Shown piece by piece: positions 35,249 to 45,330 of a stretch of DNA of 64,000 nucleotides (positions are counted from its first letter, which is position 1; every line of letters begins with the position of its first letter). A program made the translations under genes and the position numbers. Location of the stretch: contig NZ_JAOBPP010000020.1 of the NCBI RefSeq assembly GCF_025574465.1, forward strand, positions 290,549 through 354,548, given 5' to 3'. The notes under the pieces were generated by a model, which had not been told where the DNA came from, did no database searches, and was given only the letters and a program-made list of their open reading frames with translations. The stretch is from Kordiimonas aestuarii. Its GTDB lineage: Bacteria > Pseudomonadota > Alphaproteobacteria > Sphingomonadales > Kordiimonadaceae.

Positions 35249-37252
35249 CTAACTAATGGTGGTCGCACCTTCAATCTCGCTGATGCTGACACCCGCGACA
35301 AAGATGAAGTCAATGCCTGAGGTATGCAAGAGCACGCCGGACTGGCCGCGCATGCTGGCATTCTCGGCCGAGAGGTCGGCAAAGCTGTCGATGCCAGTGA
35401 GGGCCGTCAGGTCGAGCGTGTCTTCATCGGCGTTGAAATCGGTGATGAAATCACCGCCGTGGCCGTCCGCATAGAGCAGGGTATCAGCCCCCGCGCCGGT
35501 CTCGATAATATCATTGCCAAGGTTACCGGTGAGGCTGTCATCGCCGCTGCCACCCAGCAGGATGTCGCGGCCATCACCGCCGTCGAGCGTATCGTTACCG
35601 GCTTCGCCATAAAGCACGTCGTTGCCATCTTCCGCTGTCACAAGATCATCGCCGTCCCCGGCCCAGAACTTATTTCCGCCTGTGCTGCCGGTGAGGGTGT
35701 CATCAAAGGCGGAGCCCACCACTTCCTCGATCCGGATCAGCACATCACCTGCCGCATCGCCCGCATACCCGCGGCCTGCGTCAAGGTCGACATTCACGGC
35801 GGTCGCCGATGCGCCATAATTCACCCGGTCGTGGCCACCACCGCCATGCAGGTAATCCGCTCCGGCGTCACCCGCGAGCAGGTCAAAGCCGTCCCCACCC
35901 ATCAGGCGGTTGTCGCCTGCGTCACCGATGAGGGTGTCATTGAAGGCAGTGCCTGCCACATCTTCCATGCCCGAGAAGCGGTCACCTTCGGCATCTCCCG
36001 CGCGCGCACGTCCACGGCTAAGGTCTGCCATTACGCCCGCGGAGGAGGCGGTATAGTCAAGCAGGTCCTGGCCCGCACCGCCCTCCATCGTGTCAGCGCC
36101 CGCGCCGCCAGCAAGGGTGTCATCGCCACTACCGCCCGCGAGCGCGTCATCGCCCGCGCCGCCATCGATGGTGCCCGTAACAAGGCCACCGCCTGTGAGT
36201 ACGTCATCGCCCGCGCCGAAGCTGACCGCTCCATCAAGTGTGCCGGTGTTGTTGACCGTGATGCCAACGTCTCCGCTTCCCTGAATTGCATATGCCGACC
36301 CCGTGACGGTGCCGGAGTTCGTGATGGTTAGCGCACCGAGATCAATTTCGGCATAAATGCCGACCTCAGCCGTGATCTGGCCGCTATTAGAGATGGTGCC
36401 GCCGCGGGACGCTGCGCGAATGCCAAAAGAGGCCGAACCACCTGACGCAGTGATTGTGCCACCATTGTCGATGTCGACGATCCCCGAGCTGTTATTAATG
36501 CCATAGGCACGGCCACTATCTCCGGCCCAGATAGTCATTGTGCCGGTATTGGCAACCTGTGAGCCAGCCATGGTCACACCCCAGGCTCGCTCGGCCGCAA
36601 TCACTGTCATGTCGCCCTGATGATTGATGGTGTTGCCGCCGTCTGTGATAATGCCGATGCCAGTCCGGTAACCTGCGACAACAACCATCTCGCCCGCGAC
36701 AGTTAACTCATTGCCCGCGCTGGAAATGCCAAAGCCGTAATAGGTGCCTTCTATATAATCAGCATCGGCCCAGCCACCGATCCAGACATCGTCTTCGTAA
36801 GATACGTTCAAGTCACTTCCGTCAATCAGCACGGCAGACTGCGAACTTGCTGTCGTATGAAGGAAGAAGGTGGCGTCGCCACCCGAGATCGTGCCGCTTG
36901 AGGTAATGCTGATACCTTCGGATACGGTCTCCGGTCGGGCGCCTGTTGTCGGCATGGCGCTCTCGCCATTGTTGGTATCGGGCACAAAGAAAGTGGCGAA
37001 ATCGTCGCCAATGAAATTGACATTGAGCATGTCGAAAGGCGCTACGTCTTCAAGGGTGAGGACATTGCCGTCACCGTCAGTGACGGTTGTATCTGTATCC
37101 GACTGCTCGATCGTGAGGTCGGAATACGTCAGCCCCGAACCTCTGAGGTCGAGGACATCCTCGTCCACGTTGAAGTCGGTGATGGTGTCGTCGTTCCAGC
37201 CGCTTGCAAATACGAAATTGTCAGCGCCGCTGGTGCCGGTGAAAGCTGCCAC
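35249..37252 (-). CDS. RTX-type secreted protein with beta-helix-like NxGT repeats
   Basis: 667 aa from the GTG at 37252, chosen because GGGGAATATC precedes it and VAAFTGTSGADNFVF is a usual RTX start; an in-frame GTG at 37333 would add 27 residues. After one N-terminal RTX-like motif, residues about 110-350 carry irregular repeats of the NSGTITG / NTGTM type seen in autotransporter passengers. From about 350 on there are many GGxGxDxLx calcium-binding nonapeptides (GGAGDDALAGGSGDDTLAGG and more). The C-terminus (SGVLLHTSGIDFIFVAGVS) lacks Cys and fits a type I secretion signal. No T1SS transporter genes are in the window. The RTX gene upstream on the same strand ends very similarly. Confidence 0.85.
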   Translation of the reverse strand: MAAFTGTSGADNFVFASGWNDDTITDFNVDEDVLDLRGSGLTYSDLTIEQSDTDTTVTDGDGNVLTLEDVAPFDMLNVNFIGDDFATFFVPDTNNGESAMPTTGARPETVSEGISITSSGTISGGDATFFLHTTASSQSAVLIDGSDLNVSYEDDVWIGGWADADYIEGTYYGFGISSAGNELTVAGEMVVVAGYRTGIGIITDGGNTINHQGDMTVIAAERAWGVTMAGSQVANTGTMTIWAGDSGRAYGINNSSGIVDIDNGGTITASGGSASFGIRAASRGGTISNSGQITAEVGIYAEIDLGALTITNSGTVTGSAYAIQGSGDVGITVNNTGTLDGAVSFGAGDDVLTGGGLVTGTIDGGAGDDALAGGSGDDTLAGGAGADTMEGGAGQDLLDYTASSAGVMADLSRGRARAGDAEGDRFSGMEDVAGTAFNDTLIGDAGDNRLMGGDGFDLLAGDAGADYLHGGGGHDRVNYGASATAVNVDLDAGRGYAGDAAGDVLIRIEEVVGSAFDDTLTGSTGGNKFWAGDGDDLVTAEDGNDVLYGEAGNDTLDGGDGRDILLGGSGDDSLTGNLGNDIIETGAGADTLLYADGHGGDFITDFNADEDTLDLTALTGIDSFADLSAENASMRGQSGVLLHTSGIDFIFVAGVSISEIEGATTIS

Positions 37253-37682
37253 GATATTCCCCAATCCAGTTCTAGCCGATTTTAGACCGTGTATCAGCAG
37301 TTTGTTGCAATAGTGATGCACCTGAAGAGACACATTCGAGGCAAATTAAAACTTCCAGCGTCAAAACGGGGCCATGACGGGCTGTGCCAATCCCACGAGA
37401 AAGCCATTAATCACTTCATAACACTAACTTGAAGGTGATACAAACTCGACAAGAAACATTACCGGCTATTGCCAATTGCCGGTGCGGGCGAGGTAACTTT
37501 ATATCGTATTAATGTAACTGAGCAGATGACAAGGGCTTATAGGCGGCAAAAGCGCGGCAGGCAAAGGCGGGATCCGTGCCCCACTATGGCCCCGCCACTT
37601 CTAGCGCCGTCGGGCAAAAGGGCACGGCGGTCTGGCTGCTGTGTCCTTTTTACATCCTGTGTATTGGCCGGCCGAACGCGGG
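37253..37682. other. Intergenic region between the two RTX genes
   Basis: No gene supported. It contains a GGCGGG...CCCGCC hairpin (37566-37596) followed on the minus strand by a short TTT, a possible weak terminator for the upstream RTX gene. It also has an inverted repeat ACCGGC (37461-37466) / GCCGGT (37478-37483) upstream of the second RTX gene that could be an operator. The region just before 37333 is AT-rich and likely holds a promoter. Confidence 0.5.
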
Positions 37683-39350
37683 TCAGTTCACAATTGTCGC
37701 CGCTTCCGCGTCCCCGCTCGTGAGCCCGATGATGAAGATGCTTGTGCTTTCCGAGGTATGCAGTAGCACACCAGCCTCGCCGCCCGAAGTGCTGTCTTCC
37801 GCCCTAAGGTCGGAGAAGTGGTCAATATCTGCGATCAAACTGAGGTCGAGGCTGTCTTGCTCGGCGTTGAAGTCGGTGATCACGTCGGTGCCATGGTCGT
37901 TTGCGAAGACAAAACTGTCCGCCCCGTCACCGCCCGCGAGTGTATCGTCGCCCGCGCCGCCCCACAGGGTATCGTCGCCCGTGCCGCCCGTGACACTGTC
38001 GTCACCCGCGCCGTTATAAATGAGGTCGTCGCCCGCGCCGCCTGAAAGCGTGTCATTGCTGCCTGCGCCATAGAGCGTGTCGTCGCCGCCCATGCCGTTG
38101 AGCACATCGTCGCCGTCATGGCCGCCGATGAGGTCGTCACCGCCGGAACCGGTGGCCTCGTCATTGCCGAGCCCGGCCCACAGTTGGTTGGGTGCGCTGT
38201 CGTCGTCATCTTCACCCGCGCTACCGGCAAAGAGCGTGTCGTTGCCTGCGCCCCCCACCAGCGTGTCGGAGCCCATGCCGCCTGTGAGCGTGTCGTTATC
38301 CTCGGAGCCACGAAGGGTGTCGTTGCCGTCGGTGCCGGGCAGGGCAACACTTTCGTCCTTGTCGAGAACGCGGACGGTTTGAAAGCGCACACTCGTGGCG
38401 CCAACGCTATCGGTTGCGGTGATGCGCGCGGTGAGTTCGGACGCGGTTTCATAGTCAAGCGCAACTCCGTCCGCGAGCCAGAGTTCGTTGCCTTGTACGC
38501 GGAACCGCTCGTCGGATACACTGAAGCTGACAGCATCGCCGTCCACATCCGTGGCAGAGAGCGTGCCGATAAAGGCACCGGCCTCATTCTCCGCCACACC
38601 ATCGCTCGCGAGTTGCGGGGAGGAGGGGGCGTTGTTTGCCTTGACGTAGGTAATATTCATGGTGCCGCTTGCCTCGGACCAGGCAAAGACATCTTTCACG
38701 CTGAAGGTGAAGCTTGTGGTTCCATCGGTATCGGGCGCGGTGAAACGCAATGCGCCAAGGTCGGCGACGTCAATCTTGTCGCCTGCGTGCACGGCATTGC
38801 CGTTCAGGGTGAGCGAGCCCTGCTCGGGCAGGCTGTCGATGCGGATGGACTGGACGCCACGCAGCTTGGCAAGGCTGTCTACATCCTCGAAAGGAAAATT
38901 GCTGGCGCTGAAGGTAAAGCTGTCGCTTCTGTCGAAACTAATCTCGGCATCGCCGGTTTCGGGTGCGTCGTTTTCCCCTGCAATCAAGAACTTCAGGTTC
39001 ACGGTATCATTCCCGACCGTGGCAACATTGAAGGAGTCGATGGCCACGGTTGTCGGTTCAACGTAGATGCCGTTTATATAAACGCTGTGCCGGTCGTATG
39101 TGAGATAGTTGAGATCGCCGGTTTGTTCATATACCCAACTGCCGTCAGAGGCGATGGTGAGGGTGCCATGCTGTCCGACAATAACGGACGCGACAAACCC
39201 GTCAGGATCGTCGGTGGTCATGCTGCCGGTTTTGCTGCTCTGGTCTTCATCGATGACGATGAAAGTCGGATCCCAAGAGCGATCGTCATGAGTGATTGGC
39301 TGTCTGTTCATGATAAAATTGGCTCTGTCGCTAACATCATATTTGTTCAT
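37683..39350 (-). CDS. RTX-type secreted protein with cadherin/VCBS-like domains
   Basis: 555 aa. The N-terminal half has adhesin-type beta domains: a VCBS-like segment (GQHGTLTIASDGSWVYEQTG, about 59-78) and cadherin-like ones (ENEAGAFIGTLSATDVDGDA and LDYETASELTARITATDS). The C-terminal half holds RTX nonapeptides (GTDGNDTLRG, GGAGNDTLFAGS, GGTGDDTLWGGAGDDTLAGG). The end (DFNAEQDSLDLSLI, then AGVLLHTSESTSIFIIGLT) matches the last 70 or so residues of the neighbouring RTX protein, pointing to one shared type I exporter. There is no clear Shine-Dalgarno at 39350 or at the later ATG 39311, so the start is uncertain. Likely a surface or released adhesin. Confidence 0.83.
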   Translation of the reverse strand: MNKYDVSDRANFIMNRQPITHDDRSWDPTFIVIDEDQSSKTGSMTTDDPDGFVASVIVGQHGTLTIASDGSWVYEQTGDLNYLTYDRHSVYINGIYVEPTTVAIDSFNVATVGNDTVNLKFLIAGENDAPETGDAEISFDRSDSFTFSASNFPFEDVDSLAKLRGVQSIRIDSLPEQGSLTLNGNAVHAGDKIDVADLGALRFTAPDTDGTTSFTFSVKDVFAWSEASGTMNITYVKANNAPSSPQLASDGVAENEAGAFIGTLSATDVDGDAVSFSVSDERFRVQGNELWLADGVALDYETASELTARITATDSVGATSVRFQTVRVLDKDESVALPGTDGNDTLRGSEDNDTLTGGMGSDTLVGGAGNDTLFAGSAGEDDDDSAPNQLWAGLGNDEATGSGGDDLIGGHDGDDVLNGMGGDDTLYGAGSNDTLSGGAGDDLIYNGAGDDSVTGGTGDDTLWGGAGDDTLAGGDGADSFVFANDHGTDVITDFNAEQDSLDLSLIADIDHFSDLRAEDSTSGGEAGVLLHTSESTSIFIIGLTSGDAEAATIVN

Positions 39351-39494
39351 GGAACACTATTCGCAATATAATGCCATTGCAAATGGAAAAGCGGGGCTGC
39401 AGCACATAGGGCCCCAAGCGGGCATGACGATGGGGCGGCAGTTGCGCGCATATCTCCCCTTGTTCGCCATGGCCTTTGAGGGTAAAAGCGCGGC

Positions 39495-41183
39495 ATGAGC
39501 GAGACTTTATCCATATATATAGCGCAACTGAATGCGACCGTGGGGGCGATCGAGGCGAATGCCGAGCGTATCCGCGCGGCTTATGCCCGTGCAGCGGAGG
39601 CGGGCGCCGACCTTGTGTTGACGCCCGAGTTGTCGCTGACCGGCTATCCGCTTGAGGATCTTGTACTGAAGCCATTTTTTGTGCGCATGGCGGGCGAGGT
39701 GCTGGAAGACCTCGCGGCTGTCACCAGGGGTGCGGGCAAGCCGGGGCTGATTGTGGGCGCGCCGTGGTATGCGGGCAAGGCGCTGCATAATGCCATTTTC
39801 CTGCTGGAAGACGGCGCGGTGAAGGCCGTGCGCTATAAGCAGGAACTACCGAACTACGGCGTGTTTGACGAAAAACGCGTGTTTGTGCCGGGCAGCGCAC
39901 CGGAGGTCATCGACTTCCGCGGCCACAAGCTTGGTGTGCTGATATGCGAGGACATGTGGTTCCCCGGTGTGGCAGGCGTGCTGAAGGCGCAAGGGGCCGA
40001 AATATTGCTGGTGCCGACCTGCAGCCCGTTTGAACTTGATAAACACCCCGAGCGGCAGGTGCATGCGCGCAACCGCGTTGATGAAACCGGGCTTGCGCTG
40101 GTGTTTTGTAACGAGATTTGCGGGCAGGACGAACTGGTGTTTGATGGTGCCAGTTTTGTGATGAACCCGGACGGCAATGTCCCGGTGCAGATGGATGCCT
40201 GGCGCGAGGCTGAACTGCTGACCGTATGGCAGGGCGCAGGTACAGGCGTTGGTGCAGGCCTGAGGTGCGAGACCTCGCACGCGGGTTATATGCCGGGCCA
40301 AATGGAAAGCATGTATCAGGCCATGGTGCTGGGCTTGAAGGATTATGTCACCAAGAACCGTTTTCCCGGTGTGGTGCTTGGTCTCTCGGGCGGGATCGAC
40401 AGCGCGCTTTCAGCCGCTGTGGCGGTGGACGCATTGGGGCCTGACAAGGTGCACTGTGTGATGATGCCGTCGCGCTACACCTCCGGCGAAAGCGTGACGG
40501 ACGCGGAAAAATGCGCAAAGGCGCTCGGTTGCCGGTATGACACCATCACCATCAAGCCAGGTGTTGAGGCGTTTGGCGAGATGCTGGGGCCGATTTTTGA
40601 GGGCACCAAGCCGGATACCACGGAAGAGAACATCCAGTCGCGCCTGCGCGGCCTTATCCTCATGTCGGTCTCCAACAAATTTGGCGCCATGGTGCTAACC
40701 ACCGGCAACAAGTCCGAAGTGTCGGTGGGCTACGCCACGCTTTATGGCGACATGTGCGGTGGGTATAATGCGCTGAAGGATGTCTATAAGGCCGATGTGT
40801 TTGCGCTGTCGCACTGGCGCAACGCCCATGTGCCTGCTGGCGCACTGGGGCCGGGCGGTGAAGTTATCCCCGAAAATATTATCACCAAACCGCCGACTGC
40901 CGAACTGAGGGAAGAGCAGAAAGACGAAGACAGCCTGCCACCCTATGACAAGCTGGATGATATGCTCAGGTGTCTGGTCGATGAGGAGATGTCGGTGGCC
41001 GAGGTTGTGGCGCGCGGGCACGAATTTTCCGATGTTGCCCGCATCGAGCACCTGTTATACATCGCCGAATACAAGCGGCGACAGGCAGCGCCCGGCGTGA
41101 AGATCACCCGCAAGAATTTTGGCCGTGATAGGCGCTATCCTATCACCAATGGTTTCCGCAGTGCGCGAAAACACAATATATAG
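39495..41183 (+). CDS. nadE: Glutamine-dependent NAD+ synthetase
   Basis: 562 aa in two domains. The N-terminal nitrilase-like glutaminase (about 1-270) has its Glu-Lys-Cys triad in LTPELSLTGYP, YKQELPNYGVFDE and LICEDMWFPG. The C-terminal synthetase has the ATP-pyrophosphatase loop LGLSGGIDSALSAA and LTTGNKSEVSVGYATLYGD. It makes NAD from deamido-NAD, ATP and glutamine. It is divergent from the RTX genes and 32 bp upstream of gltX. Confidence 0.96.
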   Translation: MSETLSIYIAQLNATVGAIEANAERIRAAYARAAEAGADLVLTPELSLTGYPLEDLVLKPFFVRMAGEVLEDLAAVTRGAGKPGLIVGAPWYAGKALHNAIFLLEDGAVKAVRYKQELPNYGVFDEKRVFVPGSAPEVIDFRGHKLGVLICEDMWFPGVAGVLKAQGAEILLVPTCSPFELDKHPERQVHARNRVDETGLALVFCNEICGQDELVFDGASFVMNPDGNVPVQMDAWREAELLTVWQGAGTGVGAGLRCETSHAGYMPGQMESMYQAMVLGLKDYVTKNRFPGVVLGLSGGIDSALSAAVAVDALGPDKVHCVMMPSRYTSGESVTDAEKCAKALGCRYDTITIKPGVEAFGEMLGPIFEGTKPDTTEENIQSRLRGLILMSVSNKFGAMVLTTGNKSEVSVGYATLYGDMCGGYNALKDVYKADVFALSHWRNAHVPAGALGPGGEVIPENIITKPPTAELREEQKDEDSLPPYDKLDDMLRCLVDEEMSVAEVVARGHEFSDVARIEHLLYIAEYKRRQAAPGVKITRKNFGRDRRYPITNGFRSARKHNI

Positions 41184-41215
41184 TAATTACTTAGCTAAGC
41201 TAACTGGATAAAATC

Positions 41216-42547
41216 ATGACTGTTAAGGTTCGTTTCGCCCCGTCGCCCACCGGCAAACTGCATGTGGGGAATATTCGCGCAGCCCTCGTGAACTGGCTGT
41301 TTGCGCGGCAGCAGGGTGGCACCTTTGTCCTGCGTATCGACGACACCGACCGTGAGCGGTCGACGGTCGAGAATGAAGAAGCGATCAAGGCGGACCTCAC
41401 ATGGCTTGGCCTTGAGTGGGACGAGACCTTCCGCCAGAGCGAACGCTTCGCGCGTTATGACGCCGTGGTTGAGAAACTGAAGACTGAAGGGCGGCTTTAC
41501 GCCTGTTACGAGACCGCCGAAGAGCTGGACATGAAACGCAAGATCCAGATGGGTCGCGGCAAGCCGCCGGTGTATGACCGGTCCGCGCTGAAGCTGACGG
41601 ACGACGAGAAAGCGAAACTTGAGGCCGAGGGCCGCAAGCCGCATTGGCGTTTCAAGCTGGCAACACCGGCACGGGTGGAATGGACCGACCTTATTCGCGG
41701 CGATGTGTCCATCGATCTTGAGGCGCTCAGCGACCCGATCCTGATCCGCGAAGATGGTTCCTACCTTTATACGCTGCCCAGCGTTGTGGATGACGTGGAC
41801 TATGGCATCACGCACATTGTGCGCGGCGAAGATCATGTGACCAACTCGGCGGTGCAGGTACAGATATTCGAAGCTGTTGGCGGCAAGGCACCAGAGATGG
41901 CGCATTTCGCCCTTCTGACCGGCAAGGGCGGCGAGGGGCTGTCCAAGCGCCATGGTGCCATGTCGATTGAGGAATACCGTGACGAGGCGGGTGTTGAACC
42001 GATGGCGATTGTCAGCCTGCTGGCGCGCGTGGGGACATCCGAGCCGATTGAACCCTTTGCCGAAGTTCAGCCGCTCATTGATGGTTTTGATTTCGGCAAG
42101 TTTGGCCGTTCAACCGCGAAGCTGGACCCGGCGGACCTTGATACACTCAACGCCAAAATTCTGCACATGACGCCCTATGACGCCATCAAGCACAAGCTTG
42201 ACGGCGTGGATGAGGCTTTCTGGGCCACGGTGCAGCCAAACCTCAACAAGCTGGCGGATGTGGGCGAATGGCTGGCGATTGTGAATGGCCCGGTCACCCC
42301 TGTGATCGAAGACGCTGACCATATCGCCAAAACACGGGACTTGCTTCCTGAAGGTGAACTGAGCACGGAGACTTGGGGCGCGTGGACAAATGCGATCAAG
42401 GAAGCGACGGGCGTTAAAGGCCGTGCGCTCTTTATGCCGCTGCGGCAAGCGCTGACTGGCCAGAATCACGGGCCGGACATGGGCGCGCTCTTGCCGCTGA
42501 TTGGCCGCGAGAAAGTGTTGGCGCGGCTTGAGGGCAAAAGCGCGTAA
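41216..42547 (+). CDS. gltX: Glutamyl-tRNA synthetase
   Basis: 443 aa, class I synthetase. The HIGH-type motif is in FAPSPTGKLHVGNIRAAL, followed by LRIDDTDRERS; the KMSKS-type motif is GLSKRHGAMS. Alphaproteobacteria often carry two gltX paralogues, one of which may charge tRNA-Gln for later amidation; this copy cannot be assigned to either from sequence alone. It is followed by cysS after 9 bp. Confidence 0.95.
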   Translation: MTVKVRFAPSPTGKLHVGNIRAALVNWLFARQQGGTFVLRIDDTDRERSTVENEEAIKADLTWLGLEWDETFRQSERFARYDAVVEKLKTEGRLYACYETAEELDMKRKIQMGRGKPPVYDRSALKLTDDEKAKLEAEGRKPHWRFKLATPARVEWTDLIRGDVSIDLEALSDPILIREDGSYLYTLPSVVDDVDYGITHIVRGEDHVTNSAVQVQIFEAVGGKAPEMAHFALLTGKGGEGLSKRHGAMSIEEYRDEAGVEPMAIVSLLARVGTSEPIEPFAEVQPLIDGFDFGKFGRSTAKLDPADLDTLNAKILHMTPYDAIKHKLDGVDEAFWATVQPNLNKLADVGEWLAIVNGPVTPVIEDADHIAKTRDLLPEGELSTETWGAWTNAIKEATGVKGRALFMPLRQALTGQNHGPDMGALLPLIGREKVLARLEGKSA

Positions 42548-42556
42548 GGGGGCGGC

Positions 42557-43893
<1,337 letters not shown>

Positions 43894-43894
<1 letters not shown>

Positions 43895-44634
43895 TGAGTG
43901 AGAACAAACAACCTGCTATCATCCTCGTACGGCCGCAGCTTGGCGAGAATATTGGCAAGGCGGCACGCGCCATGCTCAATTTCGGCCTCACCGACATGCG
44001 GCTTGTGGCCCCGCGTGACGGCTGGCCCAACCCGGCGGCCGGCCCCGCGGCCGCGGACGCCGATATCGTGCTTGAACGCGCACGCGTGTTCGGTACGGTT
44101 GAAGATGCGGTGGCAGACCTTGCCCACGTCTACGCCTCCACCGTGCGGGACCGTGACATGCCCAAACCGGTGGCCACGCCGCGAGAGGCCGCAAAGCAAA
44201 TGCACACCGCGTTTGGCGAGGGCCGCACGGCGGGCATCCTGTTCGGGCCTGAGCGCTCGGGCCTGACCAATGATGACGTTGTGCTGGCGGATACCATCCT
44301 GACCGTGCCGGTAAACCCGAAGTTTGCCAGCCTCAACCTGGCGCAGGCGGTGGTTTTGGTGGCTTATGAGTTTTATCACCTTGCGGACGGTACACCCGCA
44401 TATCAACCGTCTCACCCTGAAGGTGTGGCGTCAAAGGAAGAGCTGATTGGCCTGATGGAGCATCTGGAGACAGAGCTGGATAAGCGCGGTTTTTTCCGTT
44501 CCGAAGACCGCCGCGCGCCGATGCGCCGCACCTTGCGAAACCTGATCCAGAATGCCAGTTTTTCCAAACAGGAAGTCTATACACTGCGCGGCGTGGTGAA
44601 GTCGCTGGCCCGACCACCGAAAGAAGATCGCTAA
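43894..44634 (+). CDS. trmJ: TrmJ-like tRNA/rRNA 2'-O-methyltransferase (SpoU/TrmH superfamily, group 1)
   Basis: 246 aa from the ATG at 43894, which overlaps the cysS stop; an earlier ATG at 43876 would lie inside cysS. SPOUT-fold motifs: ILVRPQLGENIGKAARAMLNFG, GILFGPERSGLTNDD and the knot SAM-binding NPKFASLNLAQAVVLVAYE. E. coli TrmJ methylates the ribose at position 32 of some tRNAs. A helical C-terminal extension is present (EELIGLMEHLETEL). A clear terminator follows. Confidence 0.88.
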
Positions 44635-44643
44635 TTCATCCAG

Positions 44644-44686
44644 AAAACGAGCCTGTTCATCTTTGATACAGGCTCTTTCGTTTTTA
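44644..44686 (+). terminator. Intrinsic terminator after trmJ
   Basis: GAGCCTGT (44649-44656) pairs with ACAGGCTC (44668-44675), extended by flanking AAAACGA / TCGTTTTT, followed by T-rich sequence. It ends the nadE-gltX-cysS-trmJ run. Confidence 0.8.
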
Positions 44687-44732
44687 ATAGCCTTTCTGTA
44701 GGCTAGGGCCTTGAGAAGATGATGGAGGGTTT

Positions 44733-45326
44733 ATGTCGGTTCTTGCAAGCATGATGGTCGCGGTCACGATGATGATGCAAGGCGTTGATGATACCGGCAC
44801 GGCCATCGCGCGCCCCATCGGTGACGTGTATCTCAATGAAGAGACCGGCAGCTACTATCAGGTTTTCGATTTTGTCGGCAAACCGCCGCACACTTGGGAA
44901 CACGCTCGCCGCATGGTCAAGGGATACCGCTATGAGGGCAGGGAAGGTCGTCTCGCCGTTGTGCGTGACATCAGCACCCATTATTTCCTCATCATGAAAT
45001 TCCCGAAACTGCGGCAGCAAAAAATGTGGATTGGCCTGCGCGCGACATGTAACGAAACGGCCGACCTCGAATGGGTGGATGGGACATCGTTGATGGACCA
45101 GAGCTTCCGCGGGTTTGGCGATGGCGTGCTGCGCGATATCAGCCGTGTCTGCCGTGCCCGCAAGGATAGCGGCGACATTTTGCCGGTTTATTATGAGCCG
45201 GATCAGTTTGGTGTGCGCTGGCAGGTTGGCAGTGCACGGACGGACATGGCCTACATGATGGTGGAATTCCCTGTCCCGGGAGACGACGACGAACAGCCGC
45301 TCGACGAAGCGGCTGCGAAACAGTAA
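44733..45326 (+). CDS. Secreted C-type-lectin-like domain protein
   Basis: 197 aa with GATGGAGGG before the ATG. A short hydrophobic N-terminus (about 1-16) looks like a signal sequence. Residues about 40-180 have the order of a C-type-lectin fold: helix TWEHARRMVKGY, strand EGRLAVVRDISTHYFLI, the hallmark MWIGLRATCNETADLEWVDG, and a closing Cys region with WQVGSARTDMAYMMVEFPV. The WIGL motif, W-x-D-G and two Cys residues (at about 107 and 138) support this. The gene is alone between the trmJ terminator and hemB (convergent, 4-bp gap). The ligand and role are unknown; cell-surface or polysaccharide binding is a guess. Confidence 0.6.
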   Translation: MSVLASMMVAVTMMMQGVDDTGTAIARPIGDVYLNEETGSYYQVFDFVGKPPHTWEHARRMVKGYRYEGREGRLAVVRDISTHYFLIMKFPKLRQQKMWIGLRATCNETADLEWVDGTSLMDQSFRGFGDGVLRDISRVCRARKDSGDILPVYYEPDQFGVRWQVGSARTDMAYMMVEFPVPGDDDEQPLDEAAAKQ

Positions 45327-45330
45327 TGCG

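Noticed and set aside
38118..39371. 417-codon plus-strand ORF opposite the RTX/cadherin gene, and a similar 335-codon one at 35324-36331
   Set aside because: Both are antisense to the RTX repeats. Their Ala/Val-rich repeats are by-products of the calcium-binding nonapeptide coding sequence.
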